This document shows, one piece after another, positions 12,440 to 24,290 of a stretch of 64,000 nucleotides of DNA. The stretch is from contig JARHVA010004251.1 of the NCBI GenBank assembly GCA_037957365.1, positions 564,001 to 628,000 of the forward strand, written 5' to 3'. A model generated the notes under the pieces. That model saw only the letters and a program-made list of their open reading frames with translations. It was not told the DNA's origin and ran no database searches. The number at the start of each line of letters is the position of its first letter. Positions within the stretch are counted from its first letter, which is position 1. This DNA comes from Torreya grandis (Eukaryota; Streptophyta; Pinopsida; Cupressales; Taxaceae). The translations under genes and the position numbers were made by a program.

Positions 12440-13440
12440 AAGTGTGTGCTTAACACCTACATGAAATATATGGTCTATTCCTTCAACATGAATTGGCATC
12501 TCCTCATAAACAATAAATATTCTATCTTTATGAATGCCAACATTTATGGTAATGAATTTATCTTGTTGACAATGTTATTCATAATCATCAACAAATCGAT
12601 TGAGGGAAACACAACCAAGAAAAATACTAGATGTATAAAATTATGAGCACAATATTCATAGCTTCAAAAATAAATCTTCCATAAAACTAAAAAACTTTAG
12701 GATTAAATAAAAAATGTGTTGGACTAATAAATAAGAAGGAAATAGTGCAAAAAATATGAAATACTATATCGCACTGGAAGCATAATCTGAACAAACATTA
12801 CATCCATTTGTATATATCCACATGATCCAAATGGTTTACTCTCTACATATGAACTGGTGGTTTTTCATCACGAATATGAATTTTGGCTTCATGGTCCACT
12901 CTATAATTACCTTCCTTATAAGGAGAGGAATTGGATGTGAAAAGCAAGGAATCATCATCACCCATTCTAGTAAAAAATTTCACTTGTTGACAAATATCTT
13001 CCTGGTCATCAATAAACCAAATATATCATAACATTAAAATATAACTGGGAAAAATATATCATAACATTAAAATATGATCACTAGATTTATAGCTTGAAAA
13101 AATTGATAAACCACAAAAAAGTGTACTGTATGATCAAGAAATCACTAAGGCATTCAAATTTTATAATATGAAAAAAAATCCATACTATAATAAAAGCATA
13201 ATCTTATCAAATAGGGGACACATACATTAATACATATCCCACCTGATCCAATTATTCCACTCCTTCCATATGAATTTTCGTCTCCTAAAAAAAATTAAAG
13301 TTTGGCTTCATGGTTATCTCTCTCATTTTCTCTATTATCAGGTGAGGAACTCTATATGAAAAGTAGTGAAGCTTCATCACCCTTTCTATCAATGAAATTA
13401 TTTTGTTAATGATGTCATTCATGATCATCAAGAGATGTGA
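12440..13440 (-). repeat. Three diverged ~400-bp tandem units with an exon-like core
   Basis: Similar cores lie at about 12,445-12,610, 12,820-13,020 and 13,240-13,440. On the minus strand each core reads like coding DNA: F(I/V)DD(Q/Y)E..CQQ.KF at the start and, in the second and third copies, a D..LLF..SSP segment and a D.HEAK segment. The second copy stays open for about 57 codons. The first has lost its middle and the third has in-frame stops. I do not recognise the protein. Duplication of a gene exon with part of an intron, or a repeated domain of a decayed gene, would both fit. Confidence 0.55.
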
Positions 13441-14949
13441 TTAAAATTACTAAAAAAATTGGTGTGCTTTATTTTTCTTATTTATATTATTATATGATTG
13501 AATAGCTGAATCTTGTCTAATGACTAATCTCAAAATGAAATTATCTAGTATACCATATAGCTTACTTTAGAATATATATCAAGTTTCATATTCAAATGGG
13601 CAATAATATGGGATGATGAGAAATTGGGGATGCTGATTTTATATTCATTGGTACGCTTCATTTCCCTCTTATTTATCCTTCTACTCCACACGATTTGAGA
13701 TTAATAAATGTTTTTTTTTTAAAATTATTTCAAACAAAATAATATTGAAAAACACCTTCAAGATTGAAGTAAGATCATGTTCCATATAAGCATTCATTTT
13801 CTTTGCAAGTATTTCATATTTATTGTAAAAATTATGAAACTCTCTTTAGGAAAGTATGTGATGATATAAAACTACCATGTGTGTTCTTGTCCTATTTAGA
13901 CTTGCAATAAAACATGAACTACAAGATCTGGAACAATACAACCTAAACTTATCCAATATACCTCAGCTCTAGTAGACCTTGCCTGACTGGATACTTTAAT
14001 TCAATGCCAAATACTAAATTAAACATATTAATCAAATTCAAAGGCCTAACTAAAAAAATGACATTCAATATCCGAAAATTAAAATCACCAATAATTGATT
14101 AATCACTAAAAACATAACACTATAAATAGGCAATAACTAGAGTCATTAAAACTCCAATGTTGTAAATAACAAAATTTTGAATAATAGTGTGAGTGTACAA
14201 CTTGAGATTATTTATTGTAAATCCAAATCGAGGCCAACTTAATGATGATTAACTACTTTTAAAGGAAAAACTAAGAGAATTTATACCTAATCATATAACT
14301 TATTATTATTCCTTACAATATTGTACATGTTTGGTATATTGTGATATTTAAGAAATAAATTGAACCATAATAACTTTAAATGTAGTTTTAAGGCTTGTGA
14401 TGAATGTAAGGCTAGGGACACAATCCCAAAAAAACAAAATTGATTTATTTTTTCAACAATTTTCCATTGAAACAATTGAATTGAAAAAGCACATAGAGGA
14501 GTTGATTTTTCAACTTAAAATTTAGAGAAGGGATTCTTTGGCTAGATAATCTGAGCTGGGGATGGGGGGGCGAGTGGGAAAGGATAGGGGCTGAAAGTTT
14601 GAAAAATCCTCTCATATTTTCAAGGTTGTTTTTATACCAAATGGCAGCCCCTATGTAGTGGATGTTTTATATAAATTTTAATACTAGTAGTTTTGGGTGC
14701 ATAATTCCTAAAAATAGGAGGAGGGAGATAGAAATTTGATGTTTCACAAGAATGCTTTACTAAAAATCAGTCATAAATGTTCTTAGCATCACTTGCTAAT
14801 GAAATTCCAATATTCTAATTCTAAGGGACCATTGGAAACCCTTATTTGGTATGATGAAAATATAAAATCAGAGTTCCGATTCATTTAGTGGATGAAATTG
14901 TTTGTTTGGGAGTGATGATGGACATGGAAACTCATATGGTAGAAAAGTG
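13441..14949. other. Unassigned AT-rich sequence
   Basis: I see no supported gene. A similar phrase (ttggtgtgctttattt / ttggtacgcttcattt) occurs near 13,459 and 13,648, suggesting one more short duplication. A G-rich patch (gggatggggggg) lies near 14,560. Confidence 0.35.
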
Positions 14950-15495
14950 AATGAAATTATCCTAGACTTAGGGAGTACACACACCCAACATAATGTTTGG
15001 TGCTTGGATACAATTTTGGTCACAAAAATTATTGTGTCTTTGTGTGGCTTGCATATTCTCATTAACTAAGCAATAAATAAGATGAAGAACATAATGATAT
15101 CCCAATATAATACAATTTCAAATTTCTTGAAATAAATTATCTTAGTGTCAGGTAACACCCACACCCTACATAATGTTTAGTCATTAGCTATGTCGTTGGT
15201 CACAAATATGTTTATGGTTATGCATGGATTGTATTTTCTCACTTAGTCCATAGTAAACAACACAACATGCAATTATTTCTTGATGGACTAACATTTCAAC
15301 ATTCCTAAAACAAATTGTCCTAGATTTAGGCAACACCCACTCTCTACATGATGTTTTGTCATCCAATATAATTCTAGTCATGGATATTTTTGTTGATATG
15401 CATCACTTGTCTTCTCTCTCTCTCTCTACATTAAATAATTTGAATCACATAATGATACCCTAATATACTATTGTTTCAACTTTCTTGAAATAACA
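14950..15495 (-). repeat. Three diverged ~180-bp tandem units
   Basis: Units start near 14,956, 15,137 and 15,315 with attatcctagacttagg..acacacccaacataatgttt and its variants. Each holds a second shared block (ggtcacaaa..tgtttatggttatgca) and a third (cataatgatatcccaatata). The minus strand gives short frames with a shared VLP(K)S(R) core. It is not a known satellite to me. The spacing and shared order of blocks support tandem duplication. Confidence 0.55.
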
Positions 15496-17269
15496 TTATC
15501 TGATTAGACATCCTTGACAAGGTTGTTAAGAATATTCTAGAACATGTAAATAATAAATTCCTTAAACAATTGAATAATCCCACATTTAATCCCAATGATG
15601 ATATTAAAAATTAAGAAACTATAATGGTCATGAAAAGTATAACCTTTCTAATTGCATTTACTTATAAGTTTCCAAGGCCTTTTTCAAGAAACCCATTTTG
15701 AGTATATCATGGAATCATTGTAGTCCATGACACCACATTTATATGGCATTTTGTCAAATATTTATGTGTATATTTCAAAATTCTGCATACATGTATATTG
15801 GGGAAGGACATGATGTTAGATTATATTTTATTGCCCTTTGAAATGGATTTCCTGGAAATGTAGGTAAAAATGGACCAAACATAGTATACCTCTAATGAAG
15901 AGCCTTAGAAACAAATATAAATGAACCAAGCCTATGAGACCTAAATTTTTGCATATAAAGATGTTTAGGTAGGCTTCTTTAGTGACTATATAAAAATTGT
16001 GACCAAGGCAAAGGATGCTAAAATCATGTAAGAAACATAGTTTTTTTATGTTATCCTCACCCATTTGAAAGATAGTAAATTCTATTTACACATTTATCTA
16101 CTTGTAACTGAACAACTCTCAAGCTGGTAATGCCAATATATCAACCTTCTAGGTAGTTTTGTTAGTGATAGCTAGTCCAATTAGTTGAGTGTCTCTAGTT
16201 ATTTTTCCTATACTCTTCCAAGTATTCCAACCTCATTGATGCAATGAGATTTATGAGCCTACTTCCATAATTTTTATGGACACTCCACATCCTATCTCTC
16301 CTCTCATTTATATGTTTGCCTATAACTCCAACACCACATAGTGTAAAGAAACTACTTATAAATTATTATATTTTAATTTAGACCATCACAAGTTAACATG
16401 TGAACATGGTTAGACAAGGGATTGGAAGCTATAGAAAGTGATTTTATAATTACATAAACTATAGGTAGTGTAGCAAAATTTATTGGAATGGTGCCACCTT
16501 TGGCAACCAATAAACCCCTATGGTTATGGAGGTTGCTATAATTCAACAACTACATCAACTCAAAGCCTTTGTAAACATATTGTTTACTTTGTCTCAACTA
16601 CTATTTCAGCTGGGTATCTCAATTGTTTCTACGTGGATAATAGTGGATAACATGTCTTAGCTATCATTCTCAAATTTATTTATCCTATAATATTAATTTT
16701 ATATGACTATTATTTGAAACATTTAAAGACTTCCATTTAAGTGCTTATCATGTTATATGTCCATCTAAGACATCATTTTCATGTTTTTAGAATATTTGCA
16801 TTAATATATTCAACATTATCATACCAATGAAATAAAAAACCATTTTCAAATATGACAACTGAAGTTGTTCACATTTTGGCTATCCACCTAAATTTTTTAA
16901 GGTTCTTTTTCCTCAATTAAGTTTTTCCATACTGTTGTATTTTATTTTTATATGGTGAAACCTTCATTTTTGTTACTTTTAGAATGACACCTTTTCTCTT
17001 TGAATTATTCAAAAATAATCTTGTCACACTTCAAGTTGGAAATATTTTAATTGGTCTTCTCACACTCTATATTACAAGCAAGAGAGTTCTTAATACAACA
17101 CGTACCAACACTATTTCCACACACGTCATCATCCACTACTATAAGGAGGTGTTTTGAGATAAAATTATAATTTCATCTCTAAATTCCCTCAATTTTTTTT
17201 TATAAATTTTATGTTATTATGCAATTCATGATGATCTATTGAAAGCTAACAAAAATAGCCACATGCTTG
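15496..17269. other. Unassigned AT-rich sequence
   Basis: I found no motif on either strand. A 78-codon minus-strand frame at 15,828-16,064 is leucine/phenylalanine-rich with no recognisable feature. This stretch could contain introns or the 3' part of the decayed Cys-rich gene that starts at 17,270-18,000. Confidence 0.35.
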
Positions 17270-18000
17270 ACACCTTGTCTCATAATAGTGTATAACTTCT
17301 ACCTTATTGGTGTGAAAATACCTTAATGATTCAGTTTGAAATGTGGGATTAGAACACAAAAATATATATGCAATCCATTTTGTTCTAATACATGTTCATA
17401 TTCAAAAGAACTTATTCTTTCTTGAAAGTGCTTGGTTCGTCTCACTAACTCAATAAATATTTCACATACTCTAGAAACTTCACATTTCACATGAAAAATA
17501 TGCTCATTTACATAGAGATGTGTAGCATTTAAATTTAAACTATGATAATGATCCTTGATGACACATTCTCTTGTTCACCCCTTTATAATCCACTTGATTA
17601 GGCAATATTGCTTATGGAAAAAATGCCTGTCATGCTCACCAAAATCTATTCTTATAGTGAAAGGATTTCTACAACTTGAAAGAGAACATTTCATATTGCA
17701 CATATGTTGAGGAGAATTGTACTTATGTGGGTGAGTGTGCCCAAGTTTGATGGAACAATACTTGTTATAATTTTATGACTTGCTATCAAGGTCACAAACC
17801 TCACCACATGTGTGATTTTTTTTTTGGATATCATGTTGCCCCTCATGCCCTACTAAATCCTTGCATTCTTCCATTGAAGCTATGTCTCCTTCAAAACTAA
17901 AATAAGTGGACATTTATTTACATAAGTGACAACTTATGCATGAGTGAGAGGAGGAATGGCCCTTCTCTCTTAAGCATCTCCAAAAACTCAATATCTCCCA
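17270..18000 (-). pseudogene. Relic of a cysteine/histidine-rich protein gene (repeated GH..H.C motifs)
   Basis: Read on the minus strand, one frame from about 18,000 to 17,300 encodes a regular Cys/His pattern: EKGHSSSHSCISCHLC, VGHEGQHD, HTCGEVCDL, KLGHTHPHK, HMCNMKCSLSSC, FGEHDRH and VKCEVSRVC, in that order. After a frameshift near 17,300, C-x2-C text continues as RCQACGYFC, then an IDHHELH segment. Repeats of GHxxxHxC type alternating with C-x3-C occur in tails of large vWFA- or GTPase-containing proteins of plants and fungi; that family link is from memory and unverified. In-frame stops occur at about 17,780 and 17,580. Several expected cysteines read Tyr, Phe or Trp, as in decay. The gene is not active; upstream and downstream exons were not found. 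Confidence 0.55.
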
Positions 18001-19153
18001 CCTAGGCTTCATGAAATTGCTATTCCACAACAATAAGAGTTTAGTGAAAATAAGGAAAAATATACTTGTTGATGCTTTCAAAAAATTCACTTAGAGTATC
18101 TTACATGTTGGAAAAAATATAGATCAGAAATTATTGGACATGTCCCTCATGGAAAAACAAAATTCTATCCTTGTTAATTATGTTCTGTAGTAGAAAGACT
18201 ATATCATAGTGCTATAGGAATGCACCAAACAACAAAATAAGAACATAAATTTCCATAATTAAAATTTTAGGCAACCTCAATAAGTGATATTTAAATATTA
18301 AAAGAAACTCATTTCCCTCTCTTTGAAGTTCCAGTATATTTTTTGGCATTTTCAAAATGTTTCCAATACACTAAAATTTAGAGCAACATTTTATTATCAA
18401 GGAATATAGTTTCTTAGGATAAGGGAATATTTGTTTTTGACAACTAAGATTGTTAACATATAAGTAATTGTAATTATAGTATATTTATCTTTCAAAACAA
18501 AAACCACTTGATTTAAAAATGGCTACATTATAAGGCATAAGCATAGGTGTACACATTTAATAAAATTTTCAATGTATCTTTTGGTCATTGTATTATGAAA
18601 CTATTAGTTCATGAAGAAGGATAAATTTGGTTAGCTGGCTAACATTTATTATTTTATAGTACAATAAGGATGATCTCTTAGCATATGATCTTGGCATTAA
18701 GCAAACCAAGTACCCAACATAGTTATTCTTTAAGACCTTGATTGCTACTGATAGGAGTAACCACAATGACTTCTCTGTTCCTTATTGTGTTGTAGAGTCT
18801 TTTTCCCTCCACTTGTAGTATATTTCTTCTCAAACCCTCCATAAAATAATAAATTTAAAATAACTATATTTTGTTTATTTTATTTGGTAATCTTATGGAT
18901 ATATTTTCTTCAACCTTTTCATTCTTCTCACTATTATTTAATGTTTCATGATTTTTCACAACACCCACCGGAACAAGTGCATGTGGCTAGAGATTCACAT
19001 AAAAATATATAGAGTCATAGTAATTTCAACATATATATCATGGTAGGTGATTTATTGGTAGATAATTTCGGTTATATGCACATCATTTGGCATGTAAATA
19101 TTACACTAGTTGATGAATTTAAACTCACATATATTCATATTAGAGGACTATCA
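18001..19153. other. Unassigned AT-rich sequence
   Basis: No coding motif recognised on either strand. The text is AT-rich and many short frames are stop-bounded. Confidence 0.35.
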
Positions 19154-20291
19154 TGTCCCCTTTATAATTAATTTCCATTTAATAATTAATTAATCCAATT
19201 TTAAATTACAGGAGAATAAGGGAAATGAAATTAAAATAAATATTTAATTAATTGTTTATTTGAGATTGGTAAATATAATAAACTAACAGGGATCAAGTTA
19301 AATAATATACCTTTTTTAGCCAAAGTGGGGAATGTTATTTAAAGGAGGATAATAGGATTTAAATCACATTAATAAATTATTTTTTCTTTATTATCCTCAA
19401 TAAAAATTGGCCAATTTGGGAAATTATTGGAATAGGACAAAAAGAGGAAAAACATAATTAAAGCAGGTTATGGAAAGTGGAGGAAGATGACAACTAATGG
19501 ATTTTTTAATTAGATTTTTATCTTTATAAAGTTATGAGTTATGTTTTGGCACCCCTTGTGGGCCCTCTTGGTTATTTATGTTCCATAATTTATTTTTTAA
19601 GGATCTTTTGCCAAACTAATGATTTTCTCATATAGAACAATGTACATGCAATGTTATTCAGATCATCTTGGAACGAAAACTCTTGGATGAAAATGGCATT
19701 TGAAAGAAAACCCAGGGGTATAAAAGATTTTAGGATGAAGATCCTATGATATATACTTACAATCCCATATAAGAGTTGTTACAGATCTTCAAGGAGTATA
19801 GATTTCAGCTAGTGTTCACTATTTTATGTAGATAGTTGGTGTGATAAGAGAGTATAGAAGAATTTTTAGATTTGTGGGTTTGTTACAGTAGGTAGTAAGT
19901 AATTGTATTGTGGGGTTATTTTTAGGTTATTTTTTTATTATTTAGTGTTGTGTAATCAACCTATTAGTGTTGTGAATTTGTACTTTGTTTGAGCAGTGTT
20001 TGCAGTGTTACTCTGTAGTTCCAACAAGGGTTTTTACCCAAAATTTATATTATAATCCATAAATATTGTGGAGTGATTATTTAAATAATTTGTAATTTTT
20101 TTTAGAAATAATTTTTTGAAACACAAATTTCCATAGGTGCTGGTTTGAAATAACTATGTTATTTTATAAAAATTGTCAAATTTGGGTTTCACTAGCTAGT
20201 GTAGAGAAAGACATAAATTTTATGGTAATTATTCATAATATAAAATTAATTTTAGATATGATATTTCTATATAAAATTAAATAAGGATAAA
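19154..20291 (+). repeat. Probable 5' LTR of the gag-only gypsy remnant
   Basis: It begins TGTCCCCTTTATAATT and its last ~100 bases (from ctagctagtgtagagaaag) are repeated after gag. It has long AT-rich U3-like text and ends just before the PBS-like sequence. The left boundary is uncertain. Confidence 0.45.
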
Positions 20292-20430
20292 TTATAGTCG
20301 TATCAATCTATAATCTTTCCAAATTTTTGGCTTTTAAGAGTAGATGCTTCCTAGTGCGAGAGAAACTAGGTATTTCAAATGAGAACAAAAAAAGTTATAA
20401 GCAGAGAAATTAATCTCAGTAGAAGAAACT

Positions 20431-21676
20431 ATGGCTGAAATTGAAATGGAAGAAAAAGTAGTGATAGGTAAAGAAAGAGCATATAAATTCTACAACACCT
20501 TGGAAAACATAAATCTTGGTTAAAGAGAGTTGAGAGAAGTGATGCGAAAACTAGTGGGTCAACTAAGTCTTGGACCTATTCCTAGAAGGGAAGGCTCACC
20601 TATGAGTAACAAATATATGATTCATTCAATTTAGAAAACCCCAAAACCCAAATTCATATCATAAGAGGAAGAGACCATAATTTCGCCCCTTTAATCCATT
20701 GGAACAATTTTAATAAAATCAACAAAGATATATAATGCATACATGAATTTAGATGAAGGTCTCAAAGTTGTCCTTTCTTATGATAAATTTATAGAAATGT
20801 CAAAAGGAATCACACACCAAAAATTACAAGGAAATCAACATAGTGGTGGAAGATCTGAAAAATAAATTGAGTAGATTATTATCTCTTATCTATGATGGTA
20901 GTGATACAATTTTAGCTCAGGATTGGTTGTATAAATTACAAACCACATTAATTTTAAACTTATGAAGGAGAATAAAGCCATTCAATTTACAACTTTGCAT
21001 TTTGAGGGTGTTACATATGATTGGTGGTATCATGGACTAATAACACAAGGACATGACCAAATAAATACATTTAAAGAATCTAATTAGAGTCTTCTTGATA
21101 TATTCGAGCTAAGGGATGAAGAAGAGTACTTCAAGGAACTCTCTAAAACCAAATAAAAAACCTCAATAAGTGCATATGTATAAAACTTTCAAAATATGGA
21201 TGTAATGGTAAGTGATATTTTAGAAAAAAATGGTTATCTTTTTTTTATTGATGGAATTTTTAAGCTCCTTAGAGGTTTTATCAAGGCTTTTGCACTAGTC
21301 ACCTTCCGAGATGCTATAAGAAGAGATTGAGCTTTAAATCTTGAAACCTCAACACAAAAGAACAAGTTGTCTTATCCTTCCAAACCATTTTCTCATAGTC
21401 AAAATAAGAAAAATTTTCAAAAAAGAGAACTTCCTATTTCTATTTAAAATTCTATGCCTCTTTTAACACAAAATAGATGGATGAGAATATTAGGAATGAA
21501 CTATGAAGGAAGAAGCTTTGTTCACATGTAAATATCCATGGGGACTAGTTCATAGATGCCTAGGTAAAGGGCAAGTGCACTATACTAAAGTAATATTAGA
21601 TGATGAACAAGGTCTAGAAGAATTTGAAACCTTGGAAGAAGTGGAAAACCTAGTAACAGAAGAGGATGGAAATTAA
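20431..21676 (+). pseudogene. Ty3/gypsy Gag relic
   Basis: Gag forms the retrotransposon particle. From the ATG at 20,431, text in shifting frames gives a coiled N-terminus, a capsid core (YDGSDTILAQDWLYKLQTTL, then IQFTTLHFEGVTYDWWYHGL, the Retrotrans_gag signature) and a C-terminal knuckle-like LFTCKYPWGLVHRC near 21,515-21,556. The first cysteine of the usual C-F-T-C is Leu here. At least two frameshifts and many stops make it non-functional. A stop at 21,674-21,676 closes it, and GGTLASV, the usual start of the protease region, follows before the LTR-tail junction. Confidence 0.75.
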
Positions 21677-21687
21677 TTTATATATGG

Positions 21688-21794
21688 AGGTACTCTAGCT
21701 AGTGTAGAGAAATGCATAAATTTTATGATAATTATTCCTAATATAAAATTAATTCCAGATCTGACATTTATCTATAAAATTCAATAAGGGTACA
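21688..21794 (+). repeat. Second copy of the LTR tail of the gypsy remnant
   Basis: tctagctagtgtagagaaa and the following ~100 bases match 20,190-20,291 with roughly 15 differences. The ctagctagtg at the junction is shared by both sides and may have mediated the deletion. Confidence 0.6.
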
Positions 21795-21995
21795 TGAAAA
21801 AGATTTGCCTTTAAATAATGTTTACTTATGGACATCACTGATAATGTTTAAGATGATAAATTTATAGTTCAAGTTTAGTTTCACTTTTAGTCTTTTAGAC
21901 GAATTCAAATCTTCTCCCTTCCTTCCTCATCACTGTGGGTTGTTACATAGTGATTCTTTTATATCTATTTATTTCTACATGATTTTCTATTTTAG

Positions 21996-22087
21996 GTCAT
22001 CCAAAGAGGTATCTTCTAACAACATGGTGTAGCATATTCGTAAGTGCAAAGAGACTTGTAGTTGGTGATTATATCCTATTTATAAGG
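21996..22087 (+). pseudogene. Auxin response factor relic, B3-domain exon
   Basis: ARFs are nuclear transcription factors that bind auxin response elements through a B3 domain. After a good acceptor (ttctattttag) the frame gives [10 protein letters not shown], then [19 protein letters not shown], matching the highly conserved ARF B3 exon, including K-R at the expected place. The start is in phase 1, as at this junction in plant ARF genes. Odd points: the conserved G-W of TTGW reads W-C, and a canonical GT donor is missing (AGG is followed by CACTGA). Other exons of the B3 domain were not found upstream. The next exon (34,951) is displaced by the retrotransposon at 22,557-34,768. I call it a pseudogene. 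Confidence 0.85.
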
Positions 22088-22556
22088 CACTGATAATAAA
22101 CATAGTCAAACAACTTGAAATTTTCATTGATTCAATCTACTTTATTTGATTATGCAAATGCAATAGAAGGATGCTTATTGATGTAAGTTCTTACTTTCCA
22201 AAAGTCTAAATTTTGTCTTAGATATGTACATTTTACATCTTCCTTACATCATCATAATTGAAAGAGAATATAAAAAAGATAAAAGGATAGTTTTGAATAT
22301 TTTCCCTCAATTAAAACTTAATTTATAATGGAATTGTACATGGCACATAACACTAGCAGAAATTTAGAAAAGTTGTTGCATATATTTTCATGGCGTTATC
22401 ACATTTGAAAGAAGGATTTTGATATGGATTATATCCTTAGGTAAATTTTTAAAAAATTAGATTTGATGCCAATTGACAAAATTTAATCTTTTTTTTGAGA
22501 TAGTAAAATAACCTTTAAATCTCTATAACAAATCTAACACCTAGAAATGTCTTGCT
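22088..22556 (+). other. Left part of the ARF relic intron
   Basis: AT-rich intron-like sequence between the ARF B3 exon and the retrotransposon insertion point. It ends with the target duplication TTGCT (22,552-22,556), repeated at 34,769-34,773. Confidence 0.6.
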
Positions 22557-22704
22557 TGTTGTTCCCCAAAATTTATCACTCATTTTGGGACAACATTTGA
22601 ACTATTTTGGTCCTACAAGACAAAATTACTTCTTCCCTTCTCAAAATTTGTTCTGAGCATTCAATTTCCTCATTTTTCAAGCTTTTCAGTAAAGGGACTA
22701 GTAG

Positions 22705-24290
22705 GTTAAATGGGTTCAATGGCTTCTACGGGCGAGTTCAATCAAAAGTGCAAGTTTATAGCACTTAGGAAATTTTAGGATCGGTTCAATGCTTTGGTTC
22801 AACCAAAAATGTTCATCAACAAGCTTCTAAGCAAGGATTGAACCATTGAACCTTAAACCATTTGGTTCATAGGTTTAACGGGTTCAAAGGTTCAACGTCA
22901 TCGGCAAGAGTTAAGTGCTTTGTCAAAGATTCAACAAGTTCAACCGCTTCAAGGTTCAACAGATTCAAACACTTAGCAAAAAACAAAGGCTTTGAACCAT
23001 TGAACCGTTGAACCTTTAACCATTTTGGTTCAAAGGTTCAACGGGTTAAACAGGTCAATAGGTTCAATGCACAGTTGGTTCAAACAGTCAAAAGACTTAG
23101 CCAAAATAAAGAGATTGAACCGTTGAACCAAAGTTGGTTCAATCAGTCAATTCAATCGATTGGTTCAAGGGACTAACCCAAAGCCGAAGGGACAAGTGCC
23201 CTTGTGGAGGGCAATGGACTAAAGGCAAATACCCTTGCAGAGGGTAGCAAATGGTTGGTTCAAGGGTCAAAGAGAAGGCAGAAAAGATGGAATTCCTTCA
23301 TATTTGTTCAAAGGCTAAAAGTGAAGATTTCCTTCAAACTTTTTGTTTGAGGAAATTATCAGGCAAAAAGTGGGAATTCTTTCAGAAAAGTTCCCGTGGC
23401 AAAAATTGTTAAGGCAAAAGTCCTTCAGACAAAATGTCTGAAGGAATTCCTTCAAACATTTTGTCTGAAGGAATTCACTTGGGAAGAAAGCCCGACCGAA
23501 AGGAAGGAAATGAGCAGCTAAGGAAAGGAACATTTCCTTCGGACAAAATGTCTGAAGGAAAAGCCCGAAAGCAAAACCCCGATGGGAAAAAGATGAAGCA
23601 AAAGAAGATTTCCTTCAGACAAATTATCTAAAAAGATTCCTTCAGACATTTTGTCTAAAGGAAATAAAGGATAAAGTCTACTGAAGAAGCAAAATCCCAT
23701 CGAAGGAATTAAAGCCCGAAGGCCACCCAAAAGACCCCGAAGGGTAGGTACCCTTGCGGGGGACTCTTAGTGCCAACAAAGTGGACCTTTCTCAAAGCCC
23801 AAAGGGAGACCTTCCCTTTAAGGCATCCCATAGGCTAAATAAAGATGCAAAAAAGAGCCTTCAAAGACAGCCAAAAAAAAAAGGAACCATTAAACCGTTG
23901 AACCTTGAACCAAAAGGTTCAACGAGTTCAAAGGTTCAGAGGTTCAACCAGTTCGATGAAGATCAAAGGGCTTAGAAAGAATAAGAAAGTGATAGAACGA
24001 AGAATGAACCAATGAATTGATTAAACCTTGAACCAAAAGAGTTCAAAGTTCAATGGTTCATAGGTTCAACTGTTCAAAAATAGCCCCAAGCAAAGGAAGA
24101 ACATGGATGATTCTAGAGACCAGTTTAAAGGATGGTTCAACCAAACAAAGCAAAGAAATGAACGAACAAAGGCAACAATTAAACTAGGAAGCTAAGAGAG
24201 ATCACCTCAACTATTAAACCATTGAACCAAGGAACTTTAGCAAGATCAAAGGTTCATGGTTCAACATGGTTCAAACAGCCAACAAGCCAT
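22705..24290. repeat. Field of GGTTCAA / TTGAACC heptamers in the 5' LTR
   Basis: The heptamer and its reverse complement recur many times in both orientations, often as adjacent inverted pairs such as gaaccattgaaccttgaacc next to ggttcaaaggttcaacgg. The same arrangement is kept in the 3' LTR (31,900-33,480). The pairing capacity is evident in the sequence; any function is unknown. Confidence 0.85.
23422..23662. repeat. Cluster of hairpins CCTTCAGACA-AAA-TGTCTGAAGG in the 5' LTR
   Basis: The first copy (23,422-23,444) is a perfect 10-bp stem with a 3-nt loop. Near-copies follow at about 23,450, 23,528, 23,611 and 23,638, some with the loop strand inverted (ATTTTGTC). EcoRI-like aaggaattcctt joins the first two, so whole hairpins can also pair with each other. 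Frames such as LQTKCLKEF..LQTFCLKDF on the minus strand are translations of this repeat, not protein genes. Confidence 0.85.

Larger units (their letters stand above)
19154..21794 (+). mobile_element. Gag-only Ty3/gypsy remnant with a collapsed 3' end
   Basis: A probable 5' LTR (about 19,154-20,291) is followed by a degraded tRNA-Met-like PBS (tcGTATCAatct, near 20,299) and a gag relic. About 12 bases after the gag stop, the sequence becomes a second copy of the last ~100 bases of the LTR (21,688-21,794 against 20,190-20,291). Protease, RT, RNase H, integrase and most of the 3' LTR are therefore missing, most simply by one deletion joining the start of protease to the LTR tail. The LTR start is a guess (first TG after tatca); I could not confirm a target duplication. 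Confidence 0.6.

Noticed and set aside
15828..16064. 78-codon frame as a possible copia protease or integrase piece
   Set aside because: The hydrophobic text does not align to any copia motif in any of the three minus-strand frames.
23315..23730. Overlapping frames of 60-73 codons on both strands in the Tat LTR
   Set aside because: They are translations of the palindromic CCTTCAGACA/TGTCTGAAGG repeats; the same happens in the other LTR at 32,507-32,814.
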